NCBI GenBank assembly: GCA_029948255.1 | Contig: JALIZF010001832.1 | Span: 857,985 to 921,984 of the forward strand | From: Telmatactis stephensoni | Lineage: Eukaryota; Cnidaria; Anthozoa; Actiniaria; Isophelliidae | Direction of reading: 5' to 3' | DNA: 64,000 nt | Part shown: positions 33,466 through 46,765 of the stretch, piece by piece | How the letters are laid out: every line of letters starts with the position of its first letter | Numbering within the stretch: position 1 is the stretch's first letter | Position numbers and translations under genes: made by a program | The notes under the pieces: generated by a model | Database searches by the model: none | What the model saw: the letters and a program-made list of their open reading frames with translations, nothing else | Told to the model about the DNA's origin: nothing

Positions 33466-34362
33466 CGAAAATGCAAATGAGGTGACGCTAATCCAAGGAA
33501 TTTGTAATTTTCAGCAAGTGCGTTTGAGTGAAAAAGCAAAAACATTTATCATAGTTATTTTTCGCAATGAAAATGTTTTCCAAGTGGTGCCGCTACTCAG
33601 ATTGTCAGCGCGTAATTTGCTAGCATCGAGCGCGCGCGCGCGACACACAAATTTGGAGCAAAAATCGTAGTTTCCTCAGTTCCCCCTCAACGTCGCCTTG
33701 TGGTACGATCAGTGTACTAGCCGTGTGTTGACTAATTCTTTGGGAAAAAGTTGAAAAGACGAAATATTACTCTCGCACTTTGTAAAACAGGCTTTAGCTT
33801 TTCGAGAGCGCTTCAGGTTTTGGGGTTCCTGTGGTTGAGCGTTGGGTCTCAATCTTGCCCACGACTAAATGGACGATCATGGCAATCGCTCCAAAAGCTC
33901 TAATCCAAAGTTTCGTTTTTTCTTCCTCTACCTCCTGGCCCAACGGTCTACTGAACATTGTCGCTATTTTTATAGATAGATACTTGAATGGACAATATTG
34001 TGAATATTGATCACCTTAATTGAATAAGTGACATGTCTGCTCTAAATTTATTGAACGTCATTCTTTAAAATTCTCTCAAAGTATTTGTTTCCTCTCGAAC
34101 GGTACATTTCAGAAAATATGCTAGTAATGTGAAGATGAACAACTTACGTCTTTTTAACTGGCATGCAGTTAACATATTAACCAATCGCTGAAGGTCTTTG
34201 AGCAATTTCATATCATATTCCTGTCAATCAAAGTTATCAAAATACAGCCCATAATATATCATTAGAAGAGATCGCTTGGAGAATCATTGGGCAAAACAAT
34301 CTATATTTTCACAATTTTGCCTTCGAAAAATCAAAATTGCGCCTCGAAGAGGCTCAGTTCCA

Positions 34363-36519
34363 ATGGACAACACGTCCATTATAACACAAGTCAACAAAGA
34401 AGATGAAAATTTAGAAGTTACTAACTCATTTACTCAGGATAAACGTAAGTTGTGAAGGAAGTAGTTGTGCATTGTACTTTTGCCTGGGAATCTTTGACGT
34501 GCAATAATCAAATTGAATTGGCGCCTTTTCGTGTTTTCTCATATTGAATCGTAGTCCATAATGAAGCAGTATTCTTTTAAGAAAATCAATGAAATTTAAT
34601 GTTGTCCTTGTTTTTAAGTGTTCTTCAAGTTTTGTCTGTTTCATTTGGAGTTCGTCTTCAAGTTCATCACGTACAGCGATGGAGCCAAATCGGCGATGGT
34701 TGAATGCTTGTACCGAAGCCTTTGAAGTTCTAACTGAATTAACTAGATAGATTTCATGTTAAAACTCAATCGTAAACTACTCTTTGTTTTGATTCTTTGT
34801 TTTTCATTGCAGTGCCTTCGACTATAGTCAAGAAACCACGCAATCGAAATATATTTTCTTCGTTCTTCTGTTGTTTTGGATCTCAATCAACTGCGGGGCC
34901 TCCATGCACAGTTAGTCACACTAATCACAACCACAATTCTAACACGATAAGCGACGAGAATGATGCTAAGGTGAGAAATATTCTGTCGAATGGACCCTTC
35001 ACAGACGTGATCTTTTGCCTTTGACGCCGTGCTTGTCGGTGTAGTCCTGATCATGCACGTTTTTCCAATTTTACCGATTACACAAGTATGGTGAGCATGA
35101 AAGGTTTTACCCGTAAAATATCATGCTTGGCAACTCGGCTGATTACGTTGTGGATGGTACAACAACAACATTCAGTGTATAAACTTTCTTTTGGTTATAT
35201 ACAATACTACTTTTGCCACTCCGATTTGCAATAGTACGTTTTGCAATTCGAATTATTTTATAACGTAGGTCGATTTCACCTTCGGCTCTATATAAACAGT
35301 CTCAGGAAGTTGGAAGGATTCATTCAGTGTATATCCTTATTAATTGCTCTTTCCTAGATGTTCCAAAACTTATTAGCTTGAATATTTGGTTAAGCTGAGA
35401 TCGAGGACTTTCGCAAAGAATACGCAGTAATACCGACATATTTTCAAGATAGGCAGTTTTAGCTTGGTTTTTGCAATCTTTTCTAGAACAAAAACAACCT
35501 TACAGGCATCTAAAACCAGGCAGCTTAACAGATTTGGAGTCTTTTTATTTCAGATTAAACCAATATTGTATACGATGTCGGGACTCACTATCCAAAGAAC
35601 TCTTTTTATGTCAAACTTGAAAGCCTCTGTAAACACTGCATATCGTCTCATATGAGTCCAATTCTCCAAGGTCTGGAATCACCGCGGAACTACTAAAAAT
35701 GTGTCTTTATTCTATTGTTTGTTGAAATACTGTGCAAAATATTTTTTGGTTTTTTGATCAAACGCAAACAAAAAGTTTCCAAATCGGAGTAAGCTTAATG
35801 CCGATGTTTAAGTTAAATATTGGCAATATTGTAATATTTAAGCTTTATATGGCTAATTTATACTTGCGAGAGATCATAACTGTTTGGCTGTTCCATCAGG
35901 AAATGTTGTCCAAGAAAATCAGTACTTTGCTTAGAAAATGTTAATTAGTTAGTATTTGTAAATCGGAGTATATATAAAACTCATAAAATGTGTTAAATCT
36001 ATTTAGCTTAAGGATCATAATCTTTTACTATCACGAAAATATATTTGACCAAGAATTGGAGGCTCATAAATGTTGAATGTAATTGCTTGTGGTTTATTTG
36101 TGAGGATTTACAGGAAGGTAGTTGTAGGAGTTCTGGTTTCCTGACAGCATTGTAAAAATGACCACAGCACTTCATTTTTTAAACAGTAATTGACTGTTTG
36201 ATCTAACATACTAATTCACACTTTTTGAAAATACCAATGTTTGTATTGTGCACACATTATTCCATATTATGTATTTCTTACATGTTGTATTACATAATTT
36301 AAAATTGTGTATGTATATGTTATATATTGTGTAGTTAGCTGATGTTTCATAATTCATATGCCTAAAAATTAGAGGGATGCCAAAATTGAATTCGTATTAC
36401 AGTATTCTTGATTTTTGGAACCTGTCTCTTTTTGCTTGTTACTTGTTTAGCACTCCAAATCTTTCAGTTGTCTAGACGTCTAGACTGGACAACCTGTATA
36501 AATATTGTTTAAAATAAAA

Positions 36520-36558
<39 letters not shown>

Positions 36559-39500
36559 CATATATGTTGTGGTTCAATTTTATACTTGGTTCAATTTTTA
36601 TTTTCCTTTGAATATATCATCATCATACATTACCATACACAAACTCAAAGGGAATAAAAAATTGATCCAAGGATAAAATGAACCACAACATATAAAAATA
36701 CCATTGGAAATTACCAAAAGCTGTCAAAAATAGACTGGCATGTACTGGCATGTATTCCTTTTTAAACAAAGTCTAATTTGTCCTAATTTCCACCAGTTGT
36801 ATATTTTGATTCACAATGGAAGAAGTTTTTCCCATTTTATTCCAATTCAACTACATGGTTTAGCAAACATCACTAATTTTGTACACATCAGATCAAATAT
36901 TTAAAAAAGATGTATATTATCAGCAATGTTTTCTGAAAGCTAGTTTTTCCATTGACTTCTGGTGTACCTTTTGTTGGACAAGCTACATTGCTCTATAATG
37001 GAGGCTCATTCCACTTTGTTACTTCTTGGCAAAGTGCAGTGGGCTTCTTCACATTTGGGGCTACCCACTTAAAAAACTTTGAAGCACACAGAATCTGTTA
37101 GCTTCTCATTCTCTAGCCTGTGCATAGCATGTTTTTCTTTGAGGGGAAAAGTAGAGAATTGGCTTCAATGCTGAATTGAATGTTGGCGAGCAAAATAATC
37201 CAGTAATTATAGCAAACACACCATGAGGGGCCAAGTAACATGCACAAGCACGCAGACTTACCATCAGCCACTGAACATATTTTTACCTCTGTTAACTTTC
37301 ATTATAAAATAATTATATTAAAATATTAAAAAATTGTTTTTCCTGCTCTTTAATTGGCATGGAACCAATATTATTACATACTTTGAATGTTCCCTAATAT
37401 TCAAGTAGTTTGGTTATTCAGTTTATATGCTTGTGTGTCTAATGTTTTTTCTCTGTTTTAACAGCTATGTCATTATCTTCTACCGCCTGTCCGACATCAA
37501 GATATGGGCAAGAAATGTGTTGTAATTGACCTTGATGAAACACTAGTACATAGCTCTTTTAAGGTAAAATTACTTATCAAATTGTACATGCATAAAATAA
37601 ATAAAAATAATTATTCTTTGTCAATCTTTTAATCTCTGTTTGACAAATGTTTTGTCTATGTAATTGCAAACACAGCAAACAGTGTAAGTTACATTATACT
37701 GAAAGGTTTTGTGGAAAAATAAAATAGATGTAGATAGATTAGAGTCATTCCAGTCATTCCTGTAAACAGTCGTACCTGTAAAACATGTAGGCAACATTCT
37801 AGAATCCTTAGCAACATGGATGTTAGGCCATTAGTTTTCATAGGAAAGGAGGTACATTTGTATAGGCTTATGAATGAGGATAACATCAAGAACTTTAAGT
37901 AATCTGTTGGAACTTTAGTAGTTTATCTAGTTTCTTTGCACAGTGGAACCTATAGAGAGCAGATTTCATATGAGTGTGAAATGAACCATGCCATGCCATG
38001 ACCATGTCAGTGCAGTGATGTCTATAAAAACATTCAAAATTCCTGCCATAATTGTGCTGTGACCATGCAGTGCCATTTTATAATGGTTCTGTATTTAGTG
38101 TTCACCCTCATTTTCTAAGAAACCTATTGATGTTTTTTTACTTTTTTAATATGCTGTAGCTTTGATTAATAAAATGTGTCAAAAATGAAAAATATTAGAT
38201 TAGGTCATGGCGCTAGATTTTTTATTATAGACCTTTGAATACTGAGTACTACATGACATTCACTAGCTGTGTATTGAAATATTTGGAACACAGGAAGCCC
38301 AGTCAAATTTCAGTGTTAGCACACATACACACAAAAAAAAACATGTAGAGAAATGCAATATGACTGCTCAAAAGGTTTGATAGTAGTTATAGTGTTCTAT
38401 TTTGTTTGAAGCTAATATATCACCTAGTGTTTCTGTACTTCACTGTTGTGTTAAACGTTTGTTTTGCATTGTAGCCTGTCAGTGGTGCAGATTTTATTGT
38501 TCCTGTTGAGATAGATGGAACAGTACATCAGGTAAGACGGTCAGTAGCCCCAATATCTGGGTTGGGGGCAGGAAAGGAGAATGCAAGAGAAAGCAGCACT
38601 TGGAAGTGAAATTTTTATTTACTCCCATAAACTCTGTAAATAATATCCCTATTCAGTGGCTACCTTTATGAAGCAGCTGAACTAAACTTTGAACTGAACT
38701 GAACTTTATTCACACACACGTTTACAATATAATTTATACAGAAAATATATTTACATTTGATAAATACATTTACATTTAAGATACAGCTGCATCCACCTTT
38801 CAGCAGTCTGGCATTAATAATCAATACTCTGTCTTTGCATTTTTGTCCTTTATTCAGCAGCCAGTAAAGAAAGAAATATCAAATCCATGACAAAATTAGG
38901 ATTCAATTTTTACAAATCTATTTGCATGTATTTCTAGTTCTCTTATATTCAGTTTAGCACATTTGGAATGGTGTTACAGTACATACAATAGATGGGAACA
39001 GACTAGCACAAACTTAATACACTTTCTATTAGAAATGGCTAGTTGTTTACTATAAAGTCAATCATGTACAAAAAATTAATTCAAAATTCTGGAAGTAAAA
39101 GCTGTTCAAAAGAAAACATCTCAAAGGTTGCAATCCCAATATTTTAGTTGACTATCAAGCACTATTTCAATAGTACAATACAGTGTATTATTGATAATTG
39201 ATATGTAAATTATATGTATTGATTATTAATATAATTCATTGTTTCTCCTAGGTCTATGTATTGAAAAGACCACATGTGGATGAATTTCTCAAACGAATGG
39301 GGGAATTATTTGAATGTGTTCTTTTTACTGCAAGTTTAGCAAAGGTACTGTAAAGTATTATTTTCATTTGTCCTTGCACTTACTAAGTGTGCATTTATTC
39401 AGTCTCATCCATTCATCCATTCAGTCAGTCAGTCAGTCAATCAGTCAGTCAGTCAGTCAGTCAGTCAGTCAGTCAGTCAGTCAGTCATTTAGTCATTCAA

Positions 39501-42035
39501 GTATTTATTTATCATTTCTTTCTTTCTCTTATTTGATTTTTTGTCTTTTATGTCTCTTTACAGTATGCAGATCCTGTATCAGATTTGCTCGATAAACATG
39601 GGACATTCAAAGCTAGACTTTTCAGAGAGTCTTGTGTTTATCATCGAGGAAATTATGTAAAGGTAAAAAGAGTGTCAAAGTGTTCAGAATCTTTTCAAAA
39701 TTTCTGTCTCATTTAAGAAATAATAATATGAGAACAAAATGGTTTGTGGCAAGCCTACAGTGCAGCCACCATTAGGGGTTCAGGAAGTGTTGTAAGAAAT
39801 GTTATTATGTATGAGATGTAACACATGAGTTACACAGTGAAAAGAAAATTTAAATACACATTACCAAAGGAAAATAGGTCTTCTCATGTGGTTGTGCATT
39901 TATTCATTTTCCATTCTCTGAAGTATTATCATGACTTAGTATTAAATTATCTTCATCTACATTCCCACTGCAATACAGGGACCAATTCTGGGCTAGGTAA
40001 ATGTTATTGAAAGTCTAAAAACATTTGATATGGGGCCAAAATAAAACCAAGTTTTCCAAATTTGAATTATATTTACATGAATGGATATTTTGTTTCATGC
40101 ATGAACTATTTTATACCAAAGCTTAGTTTGACTGGTGGAGATAATTCCTACATTATTTACAGCTCAAAGCTCAAAATTGTGACCACTGTTAATCTATTTG
40201 CATCCGTTCTTCTCGCCATCCTCCAATAAATTATTAACACTTAGATAAGAGATAAGATAAGATAAGAGAGTCCTCTGGTGCTGATTAGATGATTAGTCAA
40301 AACCATGCAAATACATTGTAGCTGGTCATACTTTTAGGCTTTGTGCTGTAGGGCGATTTCCATTCAGTACTAACAGATTTTATTATTACTGTTTTTTAGG
40401 ATTTGAGTAAATTAGGAAGAGATTTAAAACAGTGTATTATTGTTGATAATTCACCAGCGTCATATAGTTTTCATCCAGAAAATGCTGTAAGTCTATAATT
40501 TTGTTTTTGCGTAAATGTACAATATATTTAATAATATTTGGTTTTGTTGTGATAGTGTGTGCGCGCGCGTGTGTGTGTGGTGGTATCATCATGTAATGAT
40601 CAAAATTCCTGTGGATTCATGAGCTGCTGTGGAGTGTATATCAATATTTTGATGCTGGAAATGATTTAGCCATGGTAGATAGGGGCTTGGACATAGTGAT
40701 GGGATCAACCAAATGTTTTAAAATCATTTTTACTAAGGTGGTATTTACATGAGTCCGGGACAAAGTGAGACCGGGACGAACTTGTACCGGTACAGAATTT
40801 TTGCAGCTGTTTACATGAGACTGGACGAAATACCAATATCTTGGAGCTATAACATCGCTGACCTAAAGCATGCAGGCTTTGAAATTCCAGACTGGTCTGA
40901 GATTGTTTGTATTTACATGAGACCAGTACGAACTCAGACTGGGATGAAAGTCACTCGTCTCAGTCCAGCAATCGAGATGAGGCCAGACCAGTCTGAGTTC
41001 ATTTTCATACCAGTCTTATGTAAACACAAGTAAAGAAATGTATGGAAGCCAATATGAACTCAGACCAGTCTGACTTTTTCCTGGTCTCATGTAAATACCC
41101 CCTTACACTCCCCTGGAAGGGTCTTTTCAGTCACAGTCACTCCACACTCACTAGTACTACATTCAATATTCCATACATACAACACTCAACTCACATGTTG
41201 GTTTTTACTGAGGGAGGAGGTACCCAGAGAATCTGAAAAAAAACCCTTATGGCAAGGGAGAGAACGGCCGATTAAACAAACTCAGCTCACATATGACCCA
41301 AGCCTAGAATTGAGCCCCAGCCACAGAGGCAAAAGGGTAGAGGTGAACCTTGTTACCCTTACCACACTAATGGTAATGACTAAAACATGAAGCTTAAGCT
41401 GTAAATTCCGATGAAACTGTTTATAGCTTGGGTTTCTTGTAAACCCAGGGTTGCCACTCTCCTTGAAATGTCAGGGAAATCAAACAAAAATTCAAGGTGA
41501 GGGAATTTTCAGGATCCCTGAATCCATTACAACAGTTTTTGATTTTCTGCAAACTCTGACATTCAAACACCAATCGCCAATTGGTGTTTTTGCTTCGGTC
41601 AGTCAAAGGTAAAAAGTCACTAATACGAGGAATGATTAATACCAAAATGACAGTATAACTTTTATATATTGTCTAAAGATCATATTTGGTCATTTGCTTA
41701 GATTTTAGGCACTTTTAGTATTAATTTTGTATTTTTTTTGTTTTGATGAGTGGAAGCAAATAACCAAATTTCAACAGACAGTTTGAAGGTCAGAGTTTGC
41801 AGAATATCGAAAACCATAGTAACTATCTGAAAGGCTTCACATTAGATTTTACAGAGATGTTTTTGTTTGTTTTTAGGTTCCTGTTGCATCCTGGTTTGAT
41901 GATCCAAATGATATTGAACTTCTTAATCTTATTCCTTTCTTTGAAGCCATGCGTGACACTGAAGATGTCTGTTCCTATCTACGAACAGTTCAGATGAGTT
42001 CCTTCAGAAATCACAACCATAATGAAATCAGTTAG
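34363..42035 (+). CDS. CTDSPL: CTD small phosphatase-like protein (SCP family, HAD superfamily)
   Basis: Eight exons: 34363-34444, 34813-34970, 37465-37563, 38475-38531, 39252-39344, 39564-39662, 40400-40486 and 41877-42035. All junctions keep frame and give 277 residues, very close to the vertebrate CTDSPL length I recall. Landmarks in order are the N-terminal [15 protein letters not shown], the cysteine patch [10 protein letters not shown] (a lipid-attachment region in this family), catalytic DLDETLVHS (the DxDxT/V motif, first Asp is the nucleophile), [36 protein letters not shown] and [10 protein letters not shown], and [11 protein letters not shown] near the end. The family removes phosphate from Ser5 of the RNA polymerase II tail and from SMADs, and represses neuronal genes. 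It could equally be called CTDSP1/2. One pre-duplication orthologue is expected in a cnidarian. Confidence 0.95.
36523..36558. repeat. (AAAT)n microsatellite
   Basis: A perfect AAAT run directly abuts the palindromic element that follows. Confidence 0.9.
36559..36695. mobile_element. Palindromic element in phosphatase intron 2
   Basis: CATATATGTTGTGGTTCAAT at 36559 and its inverse ending at 36694 form arms of about 55 bp, separated by ATATCATCATCATACATTAC and a few more bases. Confidence 0.85.
37960..38100. mobile_element. Copy of the AGCAGATTTC-ended foldback family
   Basis: GCAGATTTCATATGAGTGTG and CCATGTCAGTGCAGTGATGT match 44040-44180 and 44270-44400, and the ends of the complete element at 2434-2570. 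Confidence 0.7.
39417..39488. repeat. (CAGT)n microsatellite
   Basis: TCAGTCAG run with one CAAT variant in phosphatase intron 5. The SQSVSQSV frame is noise. Confidence 0.95.
40734..41106. mobile_element. MITE with GTATTTACATGAG ends and internal inverted copies
   Basis: TAAGGTGGTATTTACATGAG at 40734 and its inverse (CTCATGTAAATACCCCCTTA) ending at 41105. Inside, TTTACATGAGACTGG and TTTACATGAGACCAG recur, so the element holds repeated sub-terminal motifs. Lies in phosphatase intron 7. Confidence 0.85.
41130..41370 (-). mobile_element. tRNA-derived SINE, degraded
   Basis: The segments TTTTTACTGAGGGAGGAGGT and GGCAAGGGAGAGAACGGCCG match the minus-strand SINE at 26400-26790. The B-box region (AGAATTGAGCCCCAGCCACA) has lost the consensus. 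Confidence 0.65.
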
Positions 42036-42650
42036 TATGTATTTTCGCCCGCCTTTTTATGTACATGTAGAAGGTTTATACCATTTATTGGAAGAAACCA
42101 TTTATTTTTATATCTAGAATCCAACTATTTTATTACCAAAGTGAGAGAGTAATTTAAATTTAAATATTATACATTTGTATTGAATGAATGGGAATACCAA
42201 TCCAAATGAATGGTTTTTATCTATGAATATGAAAGACAATTATTTTACAAGTTTCTTAAAACTAGACTGCAATATTGCAATTTTTAAGCAATTTCACTGG
42301 CAATATTGTGATCACTATGCAATACTTGTAAATTCAAAACAAATAACTCAAGTTTGATAAGATCCTTTTTTAGAAATAGCATTATTTGCAAGTCATAATT
42401 GACCTTTACAGTACAAATTATAACAAAAAGTCTAGATATGTGTATTTACGACTGTGCTACTTATAATAAGTACCTCTTAACAAGTCATTTCTGGTTTATT
42501 GCCACACTGTACATTGGGTTATCAACCCCATCAAAATGGTGTAGTAGTAGTAGTCAGGCGTTTCAATAAGATTTAAAGTGAGAGGCTACCCAAGGTATCA
42601 TAATCAGCTGTGACAAGTAATTAGGGACTGTAAAATAGTCTTAGTACTGA

Positions 42651-42999
42651 GCTTTTATCAAGGCATTTTTAATGTCGTAAAACAGAAAAATTACCATAGC
42701 TGGAAAGAGCATGTTAAAATTAGCACGACAGTGAAGTTTGAAGGAATTAAATCCAAAACTCATGAGAATATGAATTTTTGAAAAGTGTGAATTTGTAAGA
42801 AAACCTTTGCTGGTAGGCATCTCTTGCCTACCAGTGAATGTTTTCATACAATATTTTTGATTTCAGAAAATTCATATCTTTGTGAGTTTGAAAGTTACTT
42901 CATTCAAACTTTAGTTTTACTAATTTTGATGTGCTCTTTCTAGCTATGGTAATTATATTTCTGTACTGTGATTTTTGGAATTACATGATAAAAGCTTTA
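42651..42999. mobile_element. Complete AGCTTTTAT-ended foldback element in the phosphatase 3' region
   Basis: Left end GAGCTTTTATCAAGGCATTT, then AATTACCATAGCTGGAAAGA. The right arm is the inverse, ending ACATGATAAAAGCTTT. Both arms contain the GAAAGAGCAC-type core discussed in the findings. A half copy is at 20296-20402. Confidence 0.8.
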
Positions 43000-43087
43000 T
43001 TGGCAGTGAGCGGCAAAGTAGGCTACAGTACACCACAAGTAGCTGGCTGCTCTTGAGACCTCTGAGTAGTAGGCAGGATATTAAGGT

Positions 43088-43270
43088 GAAAGTGAATAAT
43101 ATGTGCCATATGGTAAGTGAGCTGGTAACTGATTTTGCCAATCACTTACTGTTATCTTACCATTACCTAACCTATATGTACCATCTGCTATGGTTATCCA
43201 TTATCTTTCCAACCACTTATTGACCACTTTCTGACCACTTACCATATAATGAAGATTGTTCACTTTCAAT
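43088..43270. mobile_element. MITE with GTGAACAAT-type ends, short form
   Basis: Left GTGAATAATATGTGCCATAT and GGTAAGTGAG; right, inverted, GTGAACAATCTTCATTATAT and GGTAAGTGG. Between them are a few copies of an ACCACTTA motif. Confidence 0.65.
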
Positions 43271-43739
43271 ACTAGCAGAGGATTGAAGTACTAGACAATT
43301 TACATTTTGAACTACCAATAGTCCAGTTGCGAGATATGCTTCACCTGCCACATACAAAGGACTCGGAACGAGGCTACGTGCTAAAACTTTTGTCTTGTTA
43401 TGAATGACTGAGCTTTATGCACATAGCCTCATCGTGATACTTTTGTATGTGCTAAGTGAAGTGCAACTTGGAAGTCAGCTATTTCACATTACTGAAGTTT
43501 AGCAGTGAGTTGACTGAAAAATCTGTGACTGCTGGCAAAAGGGCTGGGTAGTGTCTATGGTCAAAGTAAGTTCAAATATTATTGAAAGGTGATGAATCAG
43601 AGAGGAAGATTGCTATTTCTTAGGCTTTCTAGCAGTGGACAATTCTCCTCTGTCACCACTTTTGAGCCACAAATGAAATTAAGTACAGTGAACCCTTTGT
43701 AAAGGACAGCAAATTTTGGCTTTCCTGCATGTTGCATTG

Positions 43740-44035
43740 TACAGTAAGTGGTCAGTAACTGATTTTGTCAACCCCTTACCGTTACCTTACCAATTATATT
43801 TTACTTTTATCTTACTGTTACCTCACCGACCACTTATCAACCTCTTACCAACCATTTATCCAACCAATCATCGACCACTTATTGACCACTTACCAACCAC
43901 TTATCAACCACTTACCAACAACTTATTGACCACTTACCAACCACTTATCAACCATTTATTGACCACTTATCAACTACTCATCAACCACTTACCGACCACT
44001 TATTGACCACTTACCGTATGGTGTAGATTGTTCAC
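43740..44035. repeat. Same MITE with an expanded ACCACTTAYCA minisatellite
   Basis: The same right end (TTACCGTATGGTGTAGATTG, then TTCAC) is preceded by about twenty units of roughly 11 bp such as ACCACTTATCA and ACCACTTACCA at 43825-44015. The short form nearby has only a few, so the array grew inside the element. Confidence 0.8.
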
Positions 44036-44039
44036 TATT

Positions 44040-44400
44040 ACCTTATGAGTGTGAAATGGACCACTTATATATTTGTGCCATGACCGTGTCAGTGCTGCGA
44101 TGTCCATAAAAACAGTTGAAATTCTTGCTGTAACCATGTTGTGCTGTGATTGTGCCATTTTCACAGTCATATGATAACTACTCTCTTCAGGCACTTTGCA
44201 GGCACTGTACAAGACACAGTTGACTTGATTCAATAGAGTGGTTTTAAAGACACAGTTGACTTAATTCAACAGAGTGGTTTTCATATGGGTGGGAAACTTA
44301 CCACACCATACCATGTCATAATGTCTATAATAACATTTGAAATTCCTGCAGTAACAGTACCATGCAGTGCCATTTTTCTCAGTCATACGGAATACAAAAT
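44040..44400. mobile_element. Two tandem copies of the AGCAGATTTC-ended family
   Basis: Units at about 44040-44180 and 44270-44400 share GATGTCTATAATAACATT-like sequence and GTGCCATTTT. Between them CACAGTTGACTTGATTCAAT is also present twice (44215 and 44251). Confidence 0.6.
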
Positions 44401-46365
44401 ACTCCAAGTGAGTTAAATAGAATGTCATGCCAACAAAGAGTATGATATGACCATTCTATTGCATTCTATTGTACAAAGAAACACCTAATTCTTGTCACAG
44501 GCAGTTACTACAAAGCATCTAGATTTTTTTAATGAAGCTCTTAAAGTTGAAACATGAGAAATGTCCATCTTATTGAACCCATCTTTCAGCTGTCAAGTAG
44601 TTTGAGTATCGATTAGAACTGGGCTTTGAGATGTGTTGTATCCACATAACAACAGTGCAACCCCAATATATGGCTCTATAAATTTTATCTTTATGATAGT
44701 TGTTTTCCAAGTTTCAGTTGAGTGAGCCCTGAACTATTCAAAGCCTCCATTTCAGTGCATACTATAACATACTGACAATGAGGATTTTATAACATTTATA
44801 ACCAGCTAGTGTAATCATTGTATATAATGAGCTACCACAATGGCTTTGGACAGTACAGGAATCACTTAACTGTATTATGGGGAACGTCCATTCATGGATG
44901 CTTTGCAGTGACAATTAATACTCATATCATAATATACTACATTTTTAATATATTTTGTAAGAAAGATTATATTCTTTCCATGAGTTTTGTATCTTGAGGA
45001 CCAAACAGTGAAAAAGGTTTTCACTTATCTGACAGTACCCTATGAACAGAGGGGTTTTTCAACTTTCTCTTGAAAGCTCAAAGGAATAATTTTTCCTTCA
45101 AGCTTTTGGGAGAAGGATTAAAAATCTCTCTGCTCACAGGGTAGTCTGACAGTAGAGAAGAGAATTTTTGTCCTCCATCCTCCAGATTATGAATTTGGAA
45201 AACAAGCTGTAGAATTATAAATCTTAGAAATCTTTATCCAGGGGATCAAATAATTGTTAATTATTATATTCTCTCTGTTGCATAAAGACGTATTCTTATA
45301 AATAACACCTAAAATATTTCACATCAAAAATCAAGCACTTCTTACAGCTTTTAATTTTATGTTTTGTCATCAGCTTTTTATTAATCAAAACTTTTGTGAG
45401 AAGCATATTTTTATATGATCACTTGTAAATATATATATATATTTTTTTCAAAGTATACATTGTGTAAATGCATGTCTTTCTATAATTTTGTAAGCCTTTA
45501 CGAAAACAGTCTTACATAAATCAAATTTGGAACTCATATTGTAAACAAAATTTTATATGTTTTGTCATCTCTTGTTACACTAGACACTGTTAATACTGTA
45601 ATTTGTTGTCCACGATAACGAGAGTCTGTTACACCAAGAGTTCTATTTTCCAGTAAAAACTTTGAAACTTTCAACATGGTTACTGACTGGTTGTTGTCTG
45701 TAATGCATCTGTCAATTTTAAGCCTTTGGGGAGATGGCTAGGTGTATGGGAATTTGACATTTCAGAAGAATTGTTAGTCAAACTCAATACTTGGTCAAAT
45801 CACTGATACATTACCTTGCACATACATGTATACCCCCCTTGGGATTAAATTGCACAGCCTTATGCTAGGCGCATAATAGGTCATTGCAAGGCAAGAATGC
45901 TTGTACTGATGCACACAAGCCATATCCAGAGCTTTTGGAGTCTCTACCACACCAGCTTGACCATACTATACTTATTTCAGTAACTAAGGCACTACTAGAG
46001 CACAGCCTTGAGCAGGACACCTATAGTCACACCTATGGCTGGCTGTCTTAAAGAGGTGTCTATTACAGTGGGTCTAGTATGGTGAAGTAATAGCATAAGG
46101 GTGAGGACAAGCAGTGATTGTTGGAAAAACTGCTATGTCTTATTCAGCCTAGTAAGTGTCGGTAAATGTATGAAATGGCAACTGGTTTATCCAATCCTGT
46201 TGATTGTTTTATTATCAAAGTGAAAGCACTCCTAAAAGCCTTATTTCAATCATGACCAAGGCGTCATCAGTGGATACCTGGTTAACTCGTGGATATCAAA
46301 AACTTTTGCGCGCGCATTGTTTTAAATAGGCAGTGCATGATATCCTTCACTTTAGTTACTGGCCC
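44401..46365. other. Gene-free stretch, probably distal 3' UTR of the phosphatase then intergenic
   Basis: AT-rich and mostly single-copy in this window. The part before about 45680 is contiguous with the phosphatase gene and could be a long 3' UTR. The part after it has no recognisable feature. Confidence 0.35.
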
Positions 46366-46765
46366 GGTGGGGGGGACTCCTATATATAAGAGGACGGGGA
46401 TGCTCGTCGGAAATTTTAAAAATGATCCCTAAAAGGTACCTGAGTGGGAGTGGCAACATGCAATTCATTTCTACCCTAAAAGGTACCAATTCAAAAACAA
46501 TAATAAAGAATTAAAGTAATGAAACATTTGTTATCGATGTACTTTGAAGATTCAATTCAGATCACCGAAACCGTCCCTTTCATGCTTATTTTAGGTAGTT
46601 TATTTACCCCAAAACAGTCCCTAAAAGGTACCAGCTATGTCTCTGGTAGTCCACCTAAGTCTGAGACACCCTAAAAGGTACCAGATTGCAGCTTTTGACC
46701 CCTAAAAGGTACGACGAGCATCCCCGTCCATTTACGAACGGAGTACCCCCCCCCCCCCCCCCCCG
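46366..46765. mobile_element. Poly(G)/poly(C)-bounded element, copy 2
   Basis: Opposite orientation to 29288-29702. It starts in a G run with GAGGACGGGGATGCTCGTCG, has four or more CCCTAAAAGGTACC motifs, and ends with GACGAGCATCCCCGTCCATT and a C run. A further G run with ACTCCTA at 47444-47466 may be a fragment of the family. Confidence 0.9.

Larger units (their letters stand above)
31925..34362. other. Intergenic interval between guanylate cyclase and phosphatase genes
   Basis: Beyond the elements at 32786 and 33125 it holds the guanylate cyclase 3' UTR, two GCGCGC-rich patches (33030 and 33632) and the phosphatase promoter. The second patch is followed by unique, more CG-rich sequence to about 33960, which could be a regulatory region. 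No clear TATA box is seen. Confidence 0.4.
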
